Below the pieces are notes generated by a model. That model had not been told where the DNA came from. It saw only the letters and a list, made by a program, of their open reading frames with translations, and made no database searches. From assembly GCF_004339805.1 (NCBI RefSeq), contig NZ_SLUI01000016.1, forward strand, positions 1 to 64,000: 64,000 nt of DNA, written 5' to 3'. This document shows positions 56,282 through 64,000 of the stretch, one piece after another. The position numbers and the translations under genes are program-made. This DNA comes from Anaerospora hongkongensis. GTDB lineage: Bacteria; Bacillota; Negativicutes; Sporomusales; DSM-15969. The first letter of the stretch is position 1; each line of letters begins with the position of its first letter.

Positions 56282-56356
56282 AGTGTCAATACAAATGACT
56301 ATATTATACTACTTGACGGCTGTCAATGCACAAAAAGAAAAATATTCTTGCAGGAA

Positions 56357-58009
56357 CTATTTCAATACCGCTCCGGTGCTGCCTGATGTGACCAATTTCG
56401 CGTAACGTGCCAAGTAACCCGTCGTTACCTTCGGAGCAGGTTTGACCCACTCACTCCGGCGTTTTTCCAGCTCGCTGTCAGAAAGCTTTACCGCCAGCTT
56501 GCGATTGGGAATATCAATGGTAATGATATCCTCATCTTTTAAAAGACCGATCGTCCCGCCTTCAGCAGCCTCGGGTGATATGTGACCGATACACGCCCCT
56601 TGCGTGGCACCGCTGAAGCGCCCGTCCGTAAGCAAAGCAACTCTAAGGCCCATACCGGTAATAACCGCCGTAGGGTTGAGCATTTCCTTCATCCCCGGTC
56701 CCCCCTTGGGACCTTCATAGCGGATAACAACCACATCCCCATCCTGAATCTTCTTACCGATAATGGCATCAATCGCAGCTTCCTCAGAATCAAATACTTT
56801 CGCCGGCCCTTCAAAGTTAAGCATATGTTCAGCGACCGCGCTTTCTTTGACAACTGCCCCGTCAGCCGCCAAGTTTCCTGTAAGGATGGCAATTCCGCCA
56901 CGGGTACGGTACGGCTTTTCAACCGTTTTAATAACGTCCGGCCTTGTAATTACCGCATCTTTCAGTCGGTCTGCTACTGTTCCCGTAACGGTTAGAGCAT
57001 CAGTATGAATAATGCCTTTCTTTGTCAGCTCCTTCATAACTGCCGCAATGCCGCCGGCTTCGTTAAGATCTTGAATATGGTGGCTGCCACCTGGACTCAT
57101 CTTGGTTATATAAGGAGTTTGGGCACTCATGCTTTCAAAAAGGGATAGCGGCAATTCTATACCGGCTTCATAGGCAATAGCTGTCAAATGGAGTACCGTG
57201 TTGGATGAGCCGCCTACCGCCATATCAACGGCAATTGCATTTTCAAAGCTTTTGAGCGTTAAAATATCGCGGGGATTGCAGTTCTTCTTAACCAGCTCAA
57301 CGGCAGTGGCTCCCGCTTTTTTAGCCAGCATGCGTCTGGCTCCGGTATGGGCAGCAGGAATCGTCCCATTGCCCGGCAAGGCCATTCCCAGCACTTCTGT
57401 CAGGCAATTCATTGTATTTGCCGTAAACAAACCGGCACAGGAACCGCAGCCAGGACAGGCCGATTTCTCCATTGTATCTAACTCGGCAGCAGTAATTTTT
57501 CCTGCCTCATACAGACCGGCGGCTTCAAACATCGTACTAACACTGATATCCCTGCCGTCATAACGTCCGGCAAGCATGGGACCGCCGCTCATTACAACCG
57601 CAGGAATATTGAGCCGCGCTGCCGCCATCAGCATGCCGGGAACAATTTTGTCGCAATTAGGAATAAGAACCAGGCCGTCAAAACCGTGGCCTATTGCCAC
57701 AGCCTCAATGGAATCGGCAATCAGCTCTCGGCTGGGCAAAGGATATTTCATACCATCATGCCCCATTGCAATCCCATCACAAATTCCAATCGCCGGAAAT
57801 TCAACAGCCATACCACCGGCAGCTGCAATCCCCGTTTTTACCGCTTCCGCCACATCCCGCAGGTGCATGTGGCCAGGAATAATTTCATTGAAGGCATTTA
57901 CGACGCCAATCATTGGCTTTTGCAATTCTTCAGGAGTGTACCCCATCGCATAAAACAAGGAACGATGCGCGGCTCGTGTCGAGCCTTTTTTTACAATGTC
58001 ACTGCGCAT
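56357..58009 (-). CDS. ilvD: Dihydroxy-acid dehydratase
   Basis: Third common step of valine and isoleucine synthesis: dehydrates 2,3-dihydroxy acids to 2-oxo acids with an iron-sulfur cluster. 550 aa. Cluster cysteines are in [10 protein letters not shown] (about residue 120) and [21 protein letters not shown] (about 190). The C-terminal [21 protein letters not shown] motif is complete. ATG 58009 behind AGAGGTGA. No other ilv or leu genes are adjacent, and I see no leucine T-box in the 154 bases upstream. Confidence 0.97.
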   Translation of the reverse strand: MRSDIVKKGSTRAAHRSLFYAMGYTPEELQKPMIGVVNAFNEIIPGHMHLRDVAEAVKTGIAAAGGMAVEFPAIGICDGIAMGHDGMKYPLPSRELIADSIEAVAIGHGFDGLVLIPNCDKIVPGMLMAAARLNIPAVVMSGGPMLAGRYDGRDISVSTMFEAAGLYEAGKITAAELDTMEKSACPGCGSCAGLFTANTMNCLTEVLGMALPGNGTIPAAHTGARRMLAKKAGATAVELVKKNCNPRDILTLKSFENAIAVDMAVGGSSNTVLHLTAIAYEAGIELPLSLFESMSAQTPYITKMSPGGSHHIQDLNEAGGIAAVMKELTKKGIIHTDALTVTGTVADRLKDAVITRPDVIKTVEKPYRTRGGIAILTGNLAADGAVVKESAVAEHMLNFEGPAKVFDSEEAAIDAIIGKKIQDGDVVVIRYEGPKGGPGMKEMLNPTAVITGMGLRVALLTDGRFSGATQGACIGHISPEAAEGGTIGLLKDEDIITIDIPNRKLAVKLSDSELEKRRSEWVKPAPKVTTGYLARYAKLVTSGSTGAVLK

Positions 58010-58110
58010 GACATAATCACCTCTTATTTTAGTACTCTATATACTATTAGCCTCTGCATCGCTCATTCCTGCCTTAAACAAAACGACTTGCGAAAATATA
58101 TTGTAAACTT

Positions 58111-58141
58111 GTAAACCAGACGGAGGTCCCGTCTGGTTTAC
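58111..58141 (-). terminator. Terminator of the beta-CASP nuclease gene
   Basis: Perfect 13-bp stem (58111-58123 with 58129-58141), 5-base loop. It follows the stop at 58164 on the minus strand. The T-run is weak. Confidence 0.7.
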
Positions 58142-58163
58142 ATCCCTATAACTATTGACTTTT

Positions 58164-59771
58164 TTACAATTCACCCAGATTCTTCTTAATAAATGCGGAA
58201 ATTTTATCAATCCGCCGCAGAATATCGTCTGATTTGGCATTATCACTGCTGACTAACTGCTCCAGGCGCTGACGATATCCGGTATATTGGGCTTCCAGCT
58301 GTGCCAGCGAATCACGCAGCTGCTGTACAGAAGGCTCTACCATTACAATATCTGATTTTTCTACCTGCCACTGTCTGCCATCAATCAGGGCACTGTCCCC
58401 AAAATGAGGAATATAAGTGGTCAGTCCCAGTTCGGCTTCAATACGCTCGGAAAAAGGACCGGACATCTCCGGCTCACCATGCACCAGAAATACGTTTGCC
58501 GGTTTGCCGCTGAACCGCGAAAGCCATTGCAGTAGATACGACCGGTCACCATGTGCGGAAAATCCATCCAGATTAATTACGTTTGCTTTTACCGTAATAT
58601 CTTCTCCCATGATTTTTACCCGCTTCGCACCTTCGGTCAAACGCCGCCCCAGGCTGCCCTCGGCCTGATAACCTACCAGCAGTACACTGGAATCGGAACG
58701 CCACAGATTATGCTTCAAATGATGCAGTATCCGTCCGGCATCAGCCATACCGCTGGCAGAAATAATAATAACTGATTCATTCATTGTATTAATAGCCTTG
58801 GATTCAGTCGCCGTGCGGGTAAATGTAAGTTGAGGCATATACAAGGGATTTTCTTTGCTATCATAAACCAGGCTATAGGCTTCTTCATCGTAGACCTGCG
58901 GGTTATGCATAAAGATATCGGTAGCTGATATTGCCAGGGGACTATCAATAATAACCGGTATATCAGGAATTTTTCCTGCCTTAAATAACTTGCGCAAATA
59001 ATAGAGAAGTGTCTGCGTGCGCCCGACCGCAAAGGCCGGTACAACAATGTTTCCGCCCCGGCTGACAGTATCATTAATAATTTCGGCCAGTGTTTCCTCA
59101 CGGTCAAACGGCTGGTGATCCCGATTTCCATACGTGGATTCTACCACAATATAATCTGCATCATCGATAAAGGTCGGATCTTTAATAATTGGTTGACCCG
59201 GCTGGCCAACATCACCCGAAAACACAAGTTTAGTCGTTTTTCCCGCTTCTGTTACCCACATCTCCACCATGGCCGAACCAAGAATATGTCCAGCATCCCG
59301 GAACTTAATGACAATTTCAGGCGTAAGAGCGAGTTCCTGATCGTATTGATGAGGAGTAAATTGTTTCAGGCAAGCATAGGCATCATCTATTGTATATAAA
59401 GGTGTAACCACTTTTTTCCCGGCTCTTTTGCCTTTGCGGTTAGCAATCTCCGCATCAAATTCCTGGATATGGGCACTATCAGGCAGCATAATCCCGCAAA
59501 GATCAGCCGTTACTTTTGTTGCATGAATCGGCCCTTTAAACCCCTCCTTGCATAGTCGGGGTAACAAGCCGCTATGATCAATATGGGCATGCGTTAAAAC
59601 AACACAATCCAGTTCTGCCGGATTATACATAAATTCACGGGTATTAAATGCGCGAATCGCTTTCGATCCCTGAAACATACCGCAATCAATTAAAATCTTA
59701 CGGTCATTTACTTCCAGTAAATAAGAAGATCCCGTAACAATCATCGCTGCTCCCAAAAACGTCAATTGCAT
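58164..59771 (-). CDS. Metallo-beta-lactamase/beta-CASP RNase-like protein
   Basis: 535 aa. N-terminal metallo-beta-lactamase fold with HAHIDHSG (zinc ligands, about 60), DAGHILGSAM and FSGDVGQ, then the inserted beta-CASP domain (SPLAISATDIF, ISASGMADAGRILHHLK) and the C-terminal HGE motif. This is the CPSF73/YSH1-like branch rather than RNase J (no J C-terminal domain). A coiled-coil-like tail (about 465-530; LAQLEAQYTGYRQRLEQLV) is added. Probably an RNA-processing nuclease. ATG 59771. Confidence 0.88.
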   Translation of the reverse strand: MQLTFLGAAMIVTGSSYLLEVNDRKILIDCGMFQGSKAIRAFNTREFMYNPAELDCVVLTHAHIDHSGLLPRLCKEGFKGPIHATKVTADLCGIMLPDSAHIQEFDAEIANRKGKRAGKKVVTPLYTIDDAYACLKQFTPHQYDQELALTPEIVIKFRDAGHILGSAMVEMWVTEAGKTTKLVFSGDVGQPGQPIIKDPTFIDDADYIVVESTYGNRDHQPFDREETLAEIINDTVSRGGNIVVPAFAVGRTQTLLYYLRKLFKAGKIPDIPVIIDSPLAISATDIFMHNPQVYDEEAYSLVYDSKENPLYMPQLTFTRTATESKAINTMNESVIIISASGMADAGRILHHLKHNLWRSDSSVLLVGYQAEGSLGRRLTEGAKRVKIMGEDITVKANVINLDGFSAHGDRSYLLQWLSRFSGKPANVFLVHGEPEMSGPFSERIEAELGLTTYIPHFGDSALIDGRQWQVEKSDIVMVEPSVQQLRDSLAQLEAQYTGYRQRLEQLVSSDNAKSDDILRRIDKISAFIKKNLGEL

Positions 59772-59841
59772 ATCTAATCCGCTCCTTTCGCCTTAACTAT
59801 CTAATTAGTTCGACAATTCCTTTACAATTACCTGCAATAAA

Positions 59842-59922
59842 ATAAGATTGCCGCATTCCATCATCTGCAGTTACTTAGCATTCTCAGCCGCTGCAAATCC
59901 AGTGGAAATAAGGCAATCTTAT
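59842..59922 (-). terminator. Long terminator-like hairpin after murB
   Basis: 11-bp outer arms (59842-59852 with 59912-59922) enclose further partial pairing, 81 bases in all, followed by TTTTATTG on the minus strand. It is just after the murB stop. Unusually long for a plain terminator, so an embedded RNA function is possible. Confidence 0.6.
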
Positions 59923-59935
59923 AAAGTGCAGAATT

Positions 59936-60859
59936 TTATTCGCCTATGACCCGCACTTCCGGGTGTAAGTCTACGCCAAACTTCTCGTGAACCCTCTGTT
60001 GTACTTCCTTTATTAAAGAAAGTACATCATTGGCAGTGGCATTGCCGGCATTAACAATAAAACCGGCATGCTTTTCCGAAACCTGGGCCCCGCCGATTTT
60101 TAACCCCTTTAAACCGGTCTGTTCAATCAACGTACCGGCAAAGTAACCGGGCGGCCGTTTAAAAGTACTGCCGGCACTCGGCATTTCCAGCGGCTGTTTA
60201 CTTTCCCGTTTCGCCGTCAAATCAACCATTTTGCGGCTGATTTCATTTCTTTGCCCGGGAATTAGCGACAATTCTATTTCACAGATAATACAGCCGTTAT
60301 CCTGAAAGACACTGTGACGATACGTAAAATGAATCTTTTCACTGGAAAAACGCCGTATATTCCCATCAGGGCAGACAGCGGTCACAGCACTGACAACACT
60401 GCTGATTTCGCCATCATAGGCGCCGGCATTCATAAAGACTGCTCCGCCAATGCTGCCGGGAATACCGATGGCAAACTCTAATCCTGTCAGCTGCTGCTTT
60501 AACGCATATTCGGAAACATCGGCCAATGTAGCGCCGGCACCGGCGATAATAGTTGATCCCGTGTGGCGGATAGCTCCCATATGTTCATCAAATTTCAGCA
60601 CGACTCCGCGAATACCATGATCTCTCACCAAAACATTAGAGCCGTTGCCTAAAATAGTGACAGCCATATTGCAGCTAAGCGCCGCTTTCAAGACGGCTGC
60701 TGCTTCTGGAGCAGAAGCGGGCTGAATTAGAAAATCAGCCGGACCGCCTATTTTGAACGTTGTATGCCGGGACATCGGCTCATTAACGTGCAACCGCTCT
60801 GCCGGTACAAGTGACTGTACTTTTTTAAAAAAATCTTGTTCATACTCAGTCTTTTGCAA
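59936..60859 (-). CDS. murB: UDP-N-acetylenolpyruvoylglucosamine reductase
   Basis: Second step to UDP-MurNAc in the cytosol. 307 aa, FAD-binding PCMH fold with TTFKIGGPADFLI at the start, ILGNGSNVLV, the substrate-site region GIPGSIGGAVFMNAGAY and catalytic Ser in PSAGSTFKRP. The short version fits type II MurB. I take TTG 60859 as start, behind an AAGGA site. It overlaps the last 14 bases of ylbF. An in-frame start at 60907 lies deep inside ylbF and is less likely. Confidence 0.93.
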   Translation of the reverse strand: MQKTEYEQDFFKKVQSLVPAERLHVNEPMSRHTTFKIGGPADFLIQPASAPEAAAVLKAALSCNMAVTILGNGSNVLVRDHGIRGVVLKFDEHMGAIRHTGSTIIAGAGATLADVSEYALKQQLTGLEFAIGIPGSIGGAVFMNAGAYDGEISSVVSAVTAVCPDGNIRRFSSEKIHFTYRHSVFQDNGCIICEIELSLIPGQRNEISRKMVDLTAKRESKQPLEMPSAGSTFKRPPGYFAGTLIEQTGLKGLKIGGAQVSEKHAGFIVNAGNATANDVLSLIKEVQQRVHEKFGVDLHPEVRVIGE

Positions 60860-61196
60860 AAATATCCATTCCTTCGGCAATTGACTCGCCAAGAATTTTG
60901 TACACATCAGCCATTACCCGCTGAAATCGCATATGAGCCTGTAAAAAATCGCGGGCACCGGGATTTAAGGAAAGCAGCTCAGCCATTTTCTGCAGCTGGG
61001 CGATTTTTTCTTTATCTTCTCCCTTGCCAGCCATTCGTTCATATTCAATTTCCATTTGGCGGGCTAAAAAATCTTTAACCATTTTCTTAGCAGCCCCGTC
61101 ACCGTCAAGTGCTTTCTTGGCACTAAGAAACTGTTGATATTCACTGCTGCCCTGCAGGGCTCTTGCTAAATCATGAGCTTTATCGTAACTATTCAT
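60846..61196 (-). CDS. YlbF/YmcA-family protein
   Basis: 116 aa all-helical protein of the YlbF family: YDKAHDLARALQGSSEYQQFLSAKK, DFLARQMEIEYERMAGKG and ALLSLNPGARD-like spacing. YlbF with YmcA and YaaT forms a complex that helps RNase Y mature mRNAs and affects sporulation and biofilm in Bacillus. One copy is seen here. The start is ATG 61196 behind GGAGGG; an ORF extension to 61247 has no ribosome site. It overlaps murB by 14 bases. Confidence 0.85.
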   Translation of the reverse strand: MNSYDKAHDLARALQGSSEYQQFLSAKKALDGDGAAKKMVKDFLARQMEIEYERMAGKGEDKEKIAQLQKMAELLSLNPGARDFLQAHMRFQRVMADVYKILGESIAEGMDIFAKD

Positions 61197-61266
61197 AACA
61201 CCCTCCATTTTACACTTTATATAGTATGCTTTACCTACACTTTTCATTCTTGGCTCTGTGTCCCGC

Positions 61267-62121
61267 CTACTTCAACAATTGCTGATAAAATTCCTGCATA
61301 CTTCTGGCATCAGCAGCCTGCGTTCCTGCTGATTCGCAGATAATACGCGGCATATAACGCCGCTCAGCAATAAGCGCCAGCAGGGGTTCATGCGGCGGTC
61401 CGTAGGGATCAGCGAAAGTCCAATGGCGCTTTTCGCCGGCTCCTGTATATTCAATCCGGCTAAAATGAATATGAAGCCTGCAGGCGGCCTCAGAGCCAAG
61501 TACTTCTCCAATCCGGTCAAAAACAGCCGCATATTCCTCTTTTGCAGTATAACCGCCGCAGGTAACTGCATGCATATGGCCGAAGTCAACTGCCGGTCTA
61601 ACCTGACGGGACATTTTACAGAGTTCCAAAACCTCTTCCAACGTACTGCCGAGCTGATTCTTTTTGCCCATCGTTTCTGCAGCAAGGCTGATGTCCTGCA
61701 ACCCTTGCTTTTCAGCCTGATTCAAAACAACAGCGAATAAAGCCTTTGCTCTCTCCATCGCTTTTTCCCGCTTCAGCTTCCCTGGACCGCCTATGTGAAA
61801 AATAACGCGGTCAGCCCCCATCCAGCGGGCAACTTCCAGCGACTGCAAAAAGTGCTTAATGGTATTGGCGGCTGTTGTTTCATCTTCAGTGGCCAGACTA
61901 ATATAATAGGGACCGTGAATGCTCAGGCTGATATGATAAGCTGCCGCATTTTGCCCAATCAGGCGGGCCGTCTCTTCCCGCACTCTGGCACCTCTGCTGC
62001 ACTGGTATTCATAAGCATTCAGCCCTTGCTCAAAAAGCCACTTCGGCATTTGCGCCGAAGCCTTATAACCGGCGGCATAAAAAGCATCGGAATTCCCGGC
62101 TGCCCCAAATTCTGCAAGCAT
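61267..62121 (-). CDS. Endonuclease IV-like AP endonuclease (xylose-isomerase-like TIM barrel)
   Basis: 284 aa TIM-barrel protein. It shows the AP endonuclease 2 pattern of metal ligands: His in SIHGPYYISLA, His in VIFHIGGP, Glu in LAAETMGKKNQLG, DFGHMHA and HIHFSRIEYTGAGEKRHW. Endonuclease IV cuts at abasic sites in DNA repair. Divergence from E. coli Nfo leaves room for a related sugar-phosphate isomerase-like role. ATG 62121 with GGTGATG upstream. Confidence 0.85.
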   Translation of the reverse strand: MLAEFGAAGNSDAFYAAGYKASAQMPKWLFEQGLNAYEYQCSRGARVREETARLIGQNAAAYHISLSIHGPYYISLATEDETTAANTIKHFLQSLEVARWMGADRVIFHIGGPGKLKREKAMERAKALFAVVLNQAEKQGLQDISLAAETMGKKNQLGSTLEEVLELCKMSRQVRPAVDFGHMHAVTCGGYTAKEEYAAVFDRIGEVLGSEAACRLHIHFSRIEYTGAGEKRHWTFADPYGPPHEPLLALIAERRYMPRIICESAGTQAADARSMQEFYQQLLK

Positions 62122-62157
62122 AGCATCACCATAATCCTATAAATTATTGTTCTCTAC

Positions 62158-62619
62158 TCATCGCAGCCCAGGGAACTGCAATTGTCTGAGACCCTCATAA
62201 GCGGCAATGGCAACAGCATTTGACAAGTTTAGCGAACGGGCATCGTCCACCATCGGTATTCGGATACAGTTATCCCGGTTAATATCCAGAATGGCATCCG
62301 GCAGCCCCGCCGTTTCCTTGCCAAATACCAGCATATCTCCCGGCTGATACCGCACATCAGCATGCGAGCGGACAGCCTTGGTCGTATTAAAGTAAAACGT
62401 GTGGTCTTTGTAGAGCTCCATTACCTGGGCAAAATTATCGTGGTAGTGTATTTTTACCAAATGCCAGTAATCCAATCCAGCTCTTTTTAAATAGCGGTCG
62501 TCAACGGAAAATCCCAGGGGTTTTACCAAGTGCAGCTCGCAGCCTGTAGCTGCGCACAATCTTGAAATATTACCCGTATTGCCAGGAATCTCCGGTTCAA
62601 CCAGCACTATATGCAGCAT
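62158..62619 (-). CDS. trmL: tRNA (cytidine/uridine-34 2'-O)-methyltransferase
   Basis: 153 aa SPOUT methyltransferase that methylates the wobble base of tRNA-Leu (CAA, UAA). It shows HIVLVEPEIPGNTGNISRLCAATG, LDYW, FGKETAGLPDAIL and RSLNLSNAVAIAAYEGLRQ with the C-terminal knot. ATG 62619. Tiny intergenic gap to the AP endonuclease gene. Confidence 0.93.
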   Translation of the reverse strand: MLHIVLVEPEIPGNTGNISRLCAATGCELHLVKPLGFSVDDRYLKRAGLDYWHLVKIHYHDNFAQVMELYKDHTFYFNTTKAVRSHADVRYQPGDMLVFGKETAGLPDAILDINRDNCIRIPMVDDARSLNLSNAVAIAAYEGLRQLQFPGLR

Positions 62620-62687
62620 TTCGAATCACCTCTAACATTATAATAGGGGACAACCTTTTTTCTCTACGATAAATACCAAATCTTAGC

Positions 62688-63587
62688 TTAGCCACTCTCG
62701 TGCTTTTTGTCCGGTTGCTTGCCTTGAGTCTGAACAATGACTACTGCGGTAAGGACAAGCAGTCCGCCCAGCATTTGCAGCACTCCCATTTTTTCGTCAA
62801 GAGCTGCATAGGCAACTGCTGCTGCAATCACCGGTTCCAGACAGGCAATAATTCCCACGCTGGTAGGCGGCAGATAACGCATGCCGGTAAAATAAAGCAA
62901 AAAAGGCAGCACGGTTGAGAAAACGGCTACATACCAAAACATATACCAGTGCTCAGCCGTTATACTCCCTGCTTCCCACAGTTCCGGAAGCATCATCCAC
63001 CATGCCAAAGCACCAAACCCAAAAGAGTAGACAGCTGCGGTCAGCGGATGATAACTGCGAACTGCCCGCCGTCCGTAAATAGTACAAAATGCCATAAAAA
63101 AGGCTGAGCTTACTCCACTTATTATACCCATCCAGTTTAATCCTGCAACTCCCCCGGAATTGAGCAAAATGAATAGTCCGCCGAGCATCGCAAGTGCTAC
63201 TGCCCCTGCACTGCGGAATGTAAACTTTTCTTTTTCCCATAAAACAGCATAAGCCGCCATCAATACGGGAGATAAATACTGAAGAAAAACAGCAGTTGCC
63301 ACATTCGTTAAGCTAATGGTGAAGAAGTAGGAGAATTGCATAAAAGCCATCCCTCCCATTCCTAAAACCGCAAAATACGGAATGTCCCGGCGTCTGATAA
63401 CCAGTAAATGCCTGTTATAACAAAATACTCCCGCCAGAAGCAGTAAAAAAGATAATGTTAACCGCACTTTTACTAATAAAAACGGACTGACCGACTGATT
63501 AAATAAAAACTTAGCTACCGAACCGCCTACTCCCCACAGAAATGCGGCAGCGATTACAGCAGAAACCCCCACTGTTTCTTTGCGCAA
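62688..63587 (-). CDS. DMT-superfamily (EamA) permease
   Basis: Ten-helix drug/metabolite exporter of 299 aa with two EamA repeats (VIAAAFLWGVGGSVAKFLFN; WMGIISGVSSAFFMAFCTIYGRRA) and the loop PVLMAAYAVLWEKEKFT at the end of the first. Substrate not predictable. TTG 63587 behind GGAGGGG. Ends in a Lys-rich tail (KQPDKKHESG). The stretch 63588-63726 holds nothing I recognise beyond this ribosome site. Confidence 0.88.
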   Translation of the reverse strand: MRKETVGVSAVIAAAFLWGVGGSVAKFLFNQSVSPFLLVKVRLTLSFLLLLAGVFCYNRHLLVIRRRDIPYFAVLGMGGMAFMQFSYFFTISLTNVATAVFLQYLSPVLMAAYAVLWEKEKFTFRSAGAVALAMLGGLFILLNSGGVAGLNWMGIISGVSSAFFMAFCTIYGRRAVRSYHPLTAAVYSFGFGALAWWMMLPELWEAGSITAEHWYMFWYVAVFSTVLPFLLYFTGMRYLPPTSVGIIACLEPVIAAAVAYAALDEKMGVLQMLGGLLVLTAVVIVQTQGKQPDKKHESG

Positions 63588-63726
63588 CTATGCCCCTCCT
63601 CATTCTACCGTATACCAAAATTCCACATAAAAAGATAAAAATCCTACCCCTTTCTGTGAAACAATCGGTAACCGAAACAAAACAGCTGTGAAACACTTAA
63701 AAGAAAGAGGCCGCATTATGCTTTTT

Positions 63727-64000
63727 CTAAAAGCGTTTTGCGACCCCCTCTTTCCTGCAACGCCGGTATTGCAATAGATCGATAAAAGCTTCCAGCCTGG
63801 TAGTAATTCCGCCATCACCTGACTGCTCATCGTATGCCAGCGTAAGAATTGGGACATCAGCATCCTTGCTGACCTGATGCAGAATATTTTTGGCTACCAC
63901 CTCCGGCATGCAGGTAAACGGGTATACCTGGATCATGCCGTCAAAACCGTACTGCTGATTTTGCAGTGAATAGGCAACACTTTTGATTCCATGACCGCCG
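63727..64000 (-). CDS. C-terminal part of a 2-hydroxyacyl-CoA-dehydratase-type (HgdB/DUF2229) protein, truncated by the window edge
   Basis: About 90 residues are present; the N-terminal part lies beyond 64000. The frame shows FDGMIQVYPFTCMPEVVAKNI, then LTLAYDEQSGDGGITTRLEAFIDLL. This is the C-terminal pattern of the HgdB-like proteins related to the dehydratase/activator group: a Cys in FTCMPE and the Glu/Arg pair of the D-E-Q-S-G-D-G-G-I-T-T-R-L-E-A-F element. A solitary long activase-dehydratase gene of this type is common in Firmicutes; its substrate is not known. Confidence 0.75.
   Translation of the reverse strand, partial: GGHGIKSVAYSLQNQQYGFDGMIQVYPFTCMPEVVAKNILHQVSKDADVPILTLAYDEQSGDGGITTRLEAFIDLLQYRRCRKEGVAKRF

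Noticed and set aside
58010-58163. T-box or leucine leader before ilvD
   Set aside because: The only hairpin (58111-58141) belongs to the upstream gene's end. No T-box sequence or regulatory leader peptide is seen.

Overview
The window looks like core chromosome of an anaerobic, spore-forming Firmicute. A Negativicutes/Sporomusaceae-type organism is my best guess, inferred from a collagen-like spore-surface gene with sigma-K-like promoters, an EtfA fused to a ferredoxin, C4 acyl-CoA enzymes and a CitXG/CitAB set. No 16S sequence is present to prove it. I see no transposase, integrase, phage or CRISPR array. Shine-Dalgarno sites are strong, and TTG or GTG starts are common (cheY, oppA-like, slt, thiolase, murB, DMT transporter and others).

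Layout. 1-175: tandem promoters and leader of an rRNA operon that runs off the left edge. 285-1131: two small unknown genes. 1322-1761: tRNA cluster Asp-Phe-Gly-Cys-Leu (minus strand) with tandem promoters. 1911-2961: cheY and an unknown partner. 3086-5761: SsuABC-type ABC importer. 5809-6040: tRNAs Asp-Gly-Trp. 6161-10647: carAB with a leader attenuator. 10732-10983: two tRNA-Leu. 11016-17385: peptide-binding lipoprotein, lytic transglycosylase, coaE, mutM, polA. 17649-20321: L,D-transpeptidase, a PAS histidine kinase and a long structured leader. 20459-24063: small unknown genes, a DASS transporter and a GlcD-type flavoenzyme. 24143-25876: two probable spore-coat or exosporium genes. 26130-33461: tRNA-Leu, a YgjP-type metalloprotease, a D-amino acid aminotransferase, an acyltransferase, a helical-repeat unknown, pyruvate kinase.

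33486-45283 is the most interesting part. It holds a sigma-54 activator (CBS-PAS-PAS-AAA-Fis), a FabG-type reductase, a MaoC hydratase, ferredoxin-fused EtfA, EtfB, a butyryl-CoA-dehydrogenase-like enzyme, a thiolase, a family I CoA-transferase and, divergently, a GntP-family permease. Three -24/-12 promoters (36546-36562, 43453-43469, 43735-43751) tie it together, and a shared palindrome lies upstream of them. No crotonase or S-specific 3-hydroxybutyryl-CoA dehydrogenase is present, so the enzymes fit uptake and disproportionation of D-3-hydroxybutyrate, or butyrate metabolism through R-hydroxyacyl-CoA.

45420-64000 returns to housekeeping genes: a DUF218 protein, dnaE, citXG plus a CitAB-type two-component system, a SepF-like protein, typA, ilvD, a beta-CASP nuclease, murB, ylbF, an endonuclease IV-like gene, trmL, a DMT transporter, and the C-terminus of a 2-hydroxyacyl-CoA-dehydratase-like protein cut by the right edge.
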